Below are positions 57,830-64,000 of a stretch of DNA of 64,000 bases, piece after piece. This DNA comes from Marsupella aquatica. Lineage: Eukaryota > Marchantiophyta. The position numbers and the translations under genes are program-made. The notes beneath the pieces were generated by a model. It was not told where the DNA came from and ran no database searches. It saw nothing but the letters and a program-made list of their open reading frames with translations. The stretch covers positions 20,956,001 to 21,020,000 of the forward strand of contig OZ316896.1 of NCBI GenBank assembly GCA_973895155.1, read 5' to 3'. Position 1 is the first letter of the stretch; every line of letters starts with the position of its first letter.

Positions 57830-58215
57830 CCACAAGGGGACAATACCCAGGGATCCGACAGGACCCATAATAAGGGGGCAAGAGGGTTGAACCAAGGCCC
57901 TAAAGCAACTACACCCCACCCACACATACCCTCCACACCCCTTGCATGTGGAGGGGGATTGAAATGGGACGACCAGGGGCTGAGGAGAAACAAGGACTCC
58001 CACCACTACACCCCCACCCACACATACCATCCACACCCCTTGCGTGTTGCATGGGCTGACGAGAAACCAGCACTCCCACCATTACACTCCCACCCACAGC
58101 CCTTGCGTGTTGCAAAGGGGGATTGAACCTGAGATCTCTAAGTTCTAGGTTCATCCCCAGGCCAACTAACCACCCTTGCCCAACTAACCAAAGCCAGTTG
58201 GTTTGAGCCATTCTT
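57830..58215 (-). mobile_element. SINE-like element with tRNA-type promoter boxes
   Basis: On the minus strand an A-box-like TGGTTAGTTGG (58162-58172) is followed 43 nt later by a B-box-like GGTTCAATCC (58120-58129), the layout of a tRNA-derived RNA polymerase III promoter. Downstream are repeats of GCAAGGGGTGTGG...GTGTGGGTGG. The 3' end and target duplication are not defined. No cloverleaf could be drawn, so it is not a functional tRNA. Confidence 0.4.
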
Positions 58216-58219
58216 TTCC

Positions 58220-59106
58220 ATGCAAAATTTTGCGTACATGTTACTTTGGGATCCTTGGTGTCAAATGATTCAGAGTGTCAAATGATTCAGAGGAAGTAAA
58301 ATTATGGGAAATTTGTGAGATGGTCGCCAAACACCTACTGTACCTCGGGCCAGGGTGAATGCACCAGATCCAACTTCTGAACAGAGTAGTGAAGCAATAG
58401 TAGTGGTGAGATCCCAAAACTCGGCCTCGTGAGGGTGGCGCAGCAGAGTCAGAGGTCGACGGAACCATCGCTATGCTCATGGCGTGTGTTACATTTCTTG
58501 TGATCAGAAGCTGGATTTCGGAATCGAGTTCAAGTGCAGATACTTTGTGCTGCGACGGATAGTTGACCTATACCATTTGAGGCTTACCTTTCCAATTGAC
58601 CTGGTTTGCTGCTTCTGCTGCTGCGGTTGCTGCGACTGTCACATTGCTCACTGCTTTGAATGTGATCCGGAATCTTTCAATCATTGAGAAAGGTAGATGA
58701 ATTTTTGGCATCCGGATGGGACTTCTGGGATTTTCTGGGGCCCTCGTGTGATTGTGTTGAGGTCTCGATCACAAGATTCTCATTTGTTTCACGGTTGTTG
58801 ACTCTTGGTGTTTGGGTTCTCTGTTCTCTGTTCTTTAGGTCTTTCTGGTCCTGGCCAGTCAGATAATGTGGGACAGTGTTTAGATTGTGACAATTGGAAA
58901 ATAGATCGAAGATAAGAATTGTGGATACCAGTGAGTCTGTTGTTGTTCATGTGGCCTTCGTTGTGATGGAGCTTTGTGAATGGATCTGAATTTAGGTCGA
59001 ATTCTGGTTGTTCGATGGAATCAGGTTTTTCGCTGAAGTTTCCTGAGAGTTGGTGATGCCCTTGGATACCGTGGGAAAAGCGAGAGGGTGATGTTCGGGG
59101 ATCTCG
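58220..59106. promoter_or_regulatory. Upstream region of the ELM1 gene
   Basis: No supported gene. It should hold the promoter and 5' UTR of the plus-strand ELM1 gene. No TATA box could be chosen with confidence. Confidence 0.4.
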
Positions 59107-62100
59107 ATGAGAGCTATCAAGTTGCCGGAACCGCCGAGCGGTCCTGTCAAGATGCCAGAGATTTTCGACAGAGGGATCACCAGCGTCATACGTCGTGCCA
59201 TCATCATTGGTAATGGCAGTGCAGGAGCAGAGCATCAGAGCATAGGGCTCGTTCGGGCGCTCGGCCTCGGGAACAAGTATACTCTCCACGTAAGTCCGAT
59301 CGATTTGTCCACCTCAAAATTACATTTCGGAACATAATGAAGGAAAAAATAGGTGTTGAAAATTTTGGTGCAGTGCCAATGTCTGGATTATTTTTTGCCT
59401 ATTCAGATTAATGTACGAGGTTGCTGTCTAGTGCATGATCGGTACTTCTTTTGTGTCTCTTGGAGTGTCGTCGTGCATGCCATAACAATTCGTGTCCAGC
59501 GAGATAATCTCTTCTCTTTGTCATTTCGTGGAATTGCCGATGCTTGAGACGTTATCATTTAAAAAAGAAGAATTCACCGATGGATTTTAGGAATACTATT
59601 CAGTGAGCTCTCCCGGATGGTTGACTTATTGTAAACTTTTCAGAGGGTTGAACTCATGTTCCTACTGTTACTTTTGTTTTGGTTGATATGGCAGCGGGTA
59701 ATTCGCCCTAAAGGTGGGTATAATTATTGGCTACGATGGCTTTCGGTTCCAGTTCACAAGAGACTCGATTCAATTCTGAAGCACATATGGTCTGACTGGA
59801 GAGTGGTGTCTCTATCATATATGGTGAAAGGGCACGAGGGAGAGGTCAATTCAGTCCATGAAGAGTACGATGGCCCCATCGATTACAATGGGACCTCTGG
59901 CCTTAGAACTCTCGCATCATCGGACGGGAAGCCGACGGTGCCCGAGGCTGATGCAGGAAAGATTGCCGCTATAGCACAGCTGAATGTTGACAGGTAGGTT
60001 AACTTCATTGATTTTGTCTTAGAAGTGCAAAAGGCTGTGCACCTCCGTTTATATGCAGAAAAGTAGAGTAGATCAAGAGTCAGATCGTTCCTGTAGTTTT
60101 GGTGGATGACGTTGAAGCGGATCGAAATCTGGAACCTGGTGGTTTTGAGATGCTCGGATGGATTTGCTTTTCTGTATCGACCTATTCAGAGAGGGGCCCT
60201 TGCTGGTGGTGGCGTCAGGTCGTGACACTGTGGCAGTCGCAATCGCAGTAAAGAAGTTAGCTCCAGATGCAACTTTTGTGATACAGGTATGATTTCTTCA
60301 AAGAGAACTATAATAGCAAATCTAAAATGTCTGCGTGATAGAATTATTCAATAATCTATTCATTCATTTGAATATTTTCAATCAATAATCTGTGCAGTGT
60401 ATCCAATGTATGTAATCGATACAGTATCTTCAATCTGTTCAATGTGTCCAGTTTTTCACTTCTTCAGAGACAAGTTAAATTTAATTTATTCTCAAAATTG
60501 AGATTACTATAAAGATGAATACTCTGTAAAGTGTCTTGGTTAAATTGGGAATCTAGGACTAATTGGTTCTAACCTCGTTCCACTTTTTACTTAGTGATGT
60601 ATTGTGCGAAGAGGCTTATGTTATTATGTGTGTGTTATTACAAGTACAGATACAGCATCCACGTTGTAACCTGGAACTCTTTGATATGGTGATCACACCT
60701 GTCCATGACTACCACGCCATGAGCCCAGCAGCTCGCACTGAAGTTCCACGTGCTGTGATACCTTGGCTTACTCCACAACAGCCACCCAACAAGAATGTGG
60801 TATGTCTCCGTCTATCATTCAGTATTTTCCAAACTCACACTCATGCTCGTGTAGGAAATCGTTAGATGAAGCACAGAGTCATTTCGGATATTGGATCGCC
60901 AACTTGGGTAATTAGGTTCAAATATGTCGTATTATTGTGTGTGTAATTTGGGACTTGCTCGGATAAGACTTTTGTGGCAACAGTTCGTCAAGTGTCTTAG
61001 ATTAACACCAACACATGTGACAGTCGTACATGGTTTTCTCTGGTAGAGTAAAGAACTTTGTGTGTCTCTGAAATTAGGTGCTAACAATTGGAGCTTTGCA
61101 TCATGCCGATGCTGCAACTCTCCGTGCCGCAGCTGTAACGTGGCATGACGCGTTCGCACCACTTCCAAAACCCCTTCTAATTGTCAATGTTGGGGGTCCC
61201 GCACGTAAGTTTCTCTGGGGAGAGGAATGATTCAATATTATTCACTGTTGTGTTCGAGATGTGTCATCAAACGTTGGATTTGGCACTTTTGCCGTTGCTG
61301 TGAATCTGCATATTAATGTCTTGTGGACACCGTTTCTGACAGAGAATTTCAACGTGCCTGTTTCCTCATCTCACCTCCTTGCAGGAAACTGTCGGTACGG
61401 TGAAGACCTTACTTGTGAGCTTATACGTGCTTTGCAACAGGTGCTGAGCACTGTTGGGAGTGTGTGTATTACTTTCTCACGCCGAACACCCCCGCAGGTA
61501 TAGAGACGCTTGGAGTCCCGGTGTTAAAGTACTTGTCCAGCGTCGATTGTAGCCTAGTAAGTTTAGAGGTGACATGGCTGTTTTCGACATTGATGTGGAA
61601 CTCCATGTGATGGCCAGATTTCTGATTTGATTACCAAGGAATTAGGTGGACACCCAAAGATTTCAATCTGGGATGGTCGAGGTACTAAAGAAAGCTGCAT
61701 CCTCTTTACTTTTCAGCACTGTATTTAATGAGTTCTTTTCTTTCTTTCCTGAGTTTATAACGGCCTTGCAATAAATATCCTTTCATCTTTGGCTTATACC
61801 GGTTCTGGGGTCCTGTAGGTCCTAATCCTCATCTGGGCCAGCTTGCCTGGGGAGATACCTTCATTGTCACGGCTGATTCAATTAGTATGCTGAGTGAAGC
61901 TTGCAGCACCGGGTAAGATATCATGTGTTTCCAGATTAAGAATCGATTTTATCATTTATCTCTGTCGGTGCACTTCTTCCACATTCAATTTCATGGCAAG
62001 GAAGTTGTTGATGTGCTTTTCTAACAATGCATTAAGCTGTGTCATAGTACACGAAACTTGCGTTTCTAAGTTTTCCAGACTAACAAGATATATGCTGCCA

Positions 62101-63170
62101 ATCAGGAAACCTGTTTATGTTGTAGGAGGAGAGAGATGCAAGTGGAAGTTTGCTGACTTCCAAAAAAGTCTGCGATACAAAGGAGTGATCAGGTCATTAA
62201 CAGGAGCAGAAGATGTATGCATCCAGAGACTCCCTCAATTGCATTTCCCTGCATGAAAAGTAGACTTCGTTTCTGAAGGAATTAGTTTGGTCTGACAATC
62301 TGAACACCTGCAAATCATACATAACCAAGTGAAGGACGAACACTAAAAGCAAAGATTTTACCATACTGAGAAGGTCCTGAAACCAGTCCTAAGAAGACTG
62401 ATTTAGTTACTACTTCCAAATGTCCTTATATACTCTTAATCATGATCACCTGGCCAACAAACAACCTCGAGGGTTATGTAGCATCAACGAGTAGTATGGA
62501 CAGCAATCACTGATCACCCTGTTAGATGTCTGTAAAAGTTTTAGAAGATTTAGAGGACTGTCAAAAGCGATCAGGTAGAAATTAGTCATTTCCCACTTAA
62601 TTTTTATCCTCGGGGCACAATCAACTGCCCCCGATCTTTGAATAGTAGTCTGGTTCCCCTGCAGTAAGGGACAGTACAATTAGACATGGTAAAACAAATC
62701 TTAAGAATAAGCATAAAAATGAAAATGATTGAAAATGAGAAGGATTGAAAACGAAAAAGAAACTAAACAAGGGTCCAAGGAGGACGAGTGCAAGAGCCAT
62801 ATGTTACTTTGGCTTCTTTAGATTCTAATTTGGTTTGTTCTTGTCAATAGTAGGTGTTAGATTCATGAAGAGGGTTTCCAAAGTAGGGTGTGAGTCAGTA
62901 TTGGAGCAATGTTAACCCGCAGTTTTGGGACGGGGCGCTGGCGCATGATGAGTCACTGGCATTGATAGGAAACTAGTGACCCTATTGCACCTGCAGAAGG
63001 GGCTCACAGTCGTATTATTCATGTGGTTCATCTGACTATTTCTTACAGTAGGACCTGCGTGTGCATTGCAGATGAGGGAGAGCTGGAGTTACCCACCTCT
63101 AAATGATGTGGCCGAGTCTGCTAGACGGGTTCGTGAAGCACTTGCGGAGCGAGGATGGAGCTCAAATTAG
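59107..63170 (+). CDS. ELM1: Mitochondrial fission protein ELM1 homolog
   Basis: Plant factor on the mitochondrial outer surface that, in Arabidopsis, recruits the dynamin DRP3A for fission. Ten exons with GT-AG borders: 59107-59289, 59695-59993, 60190-60286, 60650-60799, 61078-61204, 61385-61497, 61618-61681, 61819-61912, 62106-62214, 63072-63170. They total 1,335 nt, 444 residues, close to the Arabidopsis length as I recall it. Landmarks are RRAIIIGNGSAGAEHQSIGL at the start, GPLLVVASGRDTVAVAI, DMVITPVHDYHAM, TIGALHHADAATLR, PLLIVNVGGPA, HLGQLAWGDTFIVTADSISM and the C-terminal ESARRVREALAERGW. The start at 59107 is the first ATG in frame before the conserved region, though an upstream ATG is not excluded. 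No disabling change is seen, so it is a clean single-copy style gene next to repeat-rich DNA. Confidence 0.93.
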
Positions 63171-64000
63171 CTTTGATTTGGGAACTTTCACAACACGTGA
63201 AGAAAAATCATTGTGCAGGGAATCACTTGGGACAAGTTAATTCCCTTTGACAGTTTGCTCGCGAGCAAGTAGATTGTGTAGCAGTTGGTGCAGGTACTCG
63301 AGGCAGTGACAGTTTTGTAGGTTCAACGGAGAACAGTACGATAGCAGATGTGCAGAGCAGATGTGCAGAGTCTTGCTTAATGGAATATGAAGTCGATAAA
63401 GAAAGCAAATGTATCGCAGCATACTTTGTTTTGGATAGCCACGTCAACCTCCGAAAATCATCCACCACCATTAGGTATATCATTCGATATTTACTTCATT
63501 CCTCGAGTGTGTATTCCATACAGCATTGCCTCATCTCACCGTGACTGATGGTACTTGGTGTGGGTGGCGTTCTGAGCACAATTTGTAGCGCTGTCGTTCC
63601 ACATCCTTTGTGATTGCCAGTCGAATTTGGATTGACCTTCTAATTTGTTCTTCGTATCAATTGCTAGTCTATTCCAAGACCTTCTACAGTCGGTAGAATG
63701 CAGGTTAGATATCAAGTTCGGCTGCTTTCTTTGCCTTCCCTTTTAATCGGAATTAGTGGAAACCACACTAGCAGTCGCCCTTCTTCAACCCGATATTCTC
63801 TGAAATCCTCAAGAGTAGTTCCTAGGTCTAACTGAAAATATGTAGATATCACTGTTTGCTCCAATTTTAATCAATTTTCTTGGCATTGCTAAGATATTCT
63901 GAGGCTACATCTGAAAGTCTGGAAATGAGTGGAATCAACTATCTGGGATGGAAACTTGCAAATTGAATGACAAGTACAATAGGCAAAACGACTCTTCCAT
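63171..64000. other. 3' flank of ELM1, nothing supported
   Basis: The frames are short and show no domain. The start of the stretch is probably ELM1 3' UTR. Confidence 0.45.

Overview
The window looks like nuclear DNA of a land plant, most likely a bryophyte. Genes are split by short GT-AG introns. There are plant resistance genes of the NB-ARC-LRR (NLR) type, one of them next to an alpha/beta-hydrolase, an arrangement I recall being reported for liverwort hydrolase-NLRs. Two clean housekeeping genes are present: a plastid DUF2854 protein and the plant mitochondrial fission factor ELM1. The species cannot be named from the sequence alone.

Layout. 1-4490 (-): NLR gene cut by the window edge. 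4691-6961: block L of an old segmental duplication, ending in the 3' part of a DUF2854 gene. 6966-30676: a 23.7-kb DNA transposon inserted in an intron of that remnant, bounded by 24-bp terminal inverted repeats (TIRs) and a 4-bp target duplication (AAAG). 30681-31640: rest of block L. 31640-40200: AT-rich, repeat-rich DNA with no convincing gene. 40221-43480 (-): second NLR, broken. 43997-45037 (-): membrane-anchored alpha/beta-hydrolase. 45960-52250: block R, the partner of block L, interrupted by a 5'-truncated LINE (46661-49511). 50690-54278 (-): intact DUF2854 gene. 54370-58220: repeats including a SINE-like unit. 59107-63170 (+): complete ten-exon ELM1 gene.

The large element is the notable object. 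Its left half (- strand) carries two genes with a DUF7869-like, possibly DDE-type, core. Its right half (+ strand) carries two paralogous genes that join a ParB/sulfiredoxin-fold domain to a bacterial beta-class DNA methyltransferase. One copy keeps the catalytic DxPY and GxG motifs; the other has lost both. A FCP1/NIF-like phosphatase follows. The two gene sets diverge from a shared intergenic region (18626-19405) with repeated 14-bp palindromes. Arrays of short palindromes (core GGGAT-N-ATCCC) fill introns and spacers. A second, 2.8-kb TIR element (11058-13864) sits inside a coding exon of the first DUF7869 gene, also with a 4-bp target duplication (TCCG), and carries a long array of perfect or near-perfect hairpins.

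Block R retains the unoccupied target site (51485-51488), so the insertion boundaries can be read to the base inside this window. Block L likewise retains a LINE-free equivalent. The element's genes have in-frame stops that are always TAG or TGA, never TAA, and each fits a C-to-T change in a CG or CHG context. That pattern suggests decay under plant cytosine methylation. No database search was run; family names come from recognised motifs.
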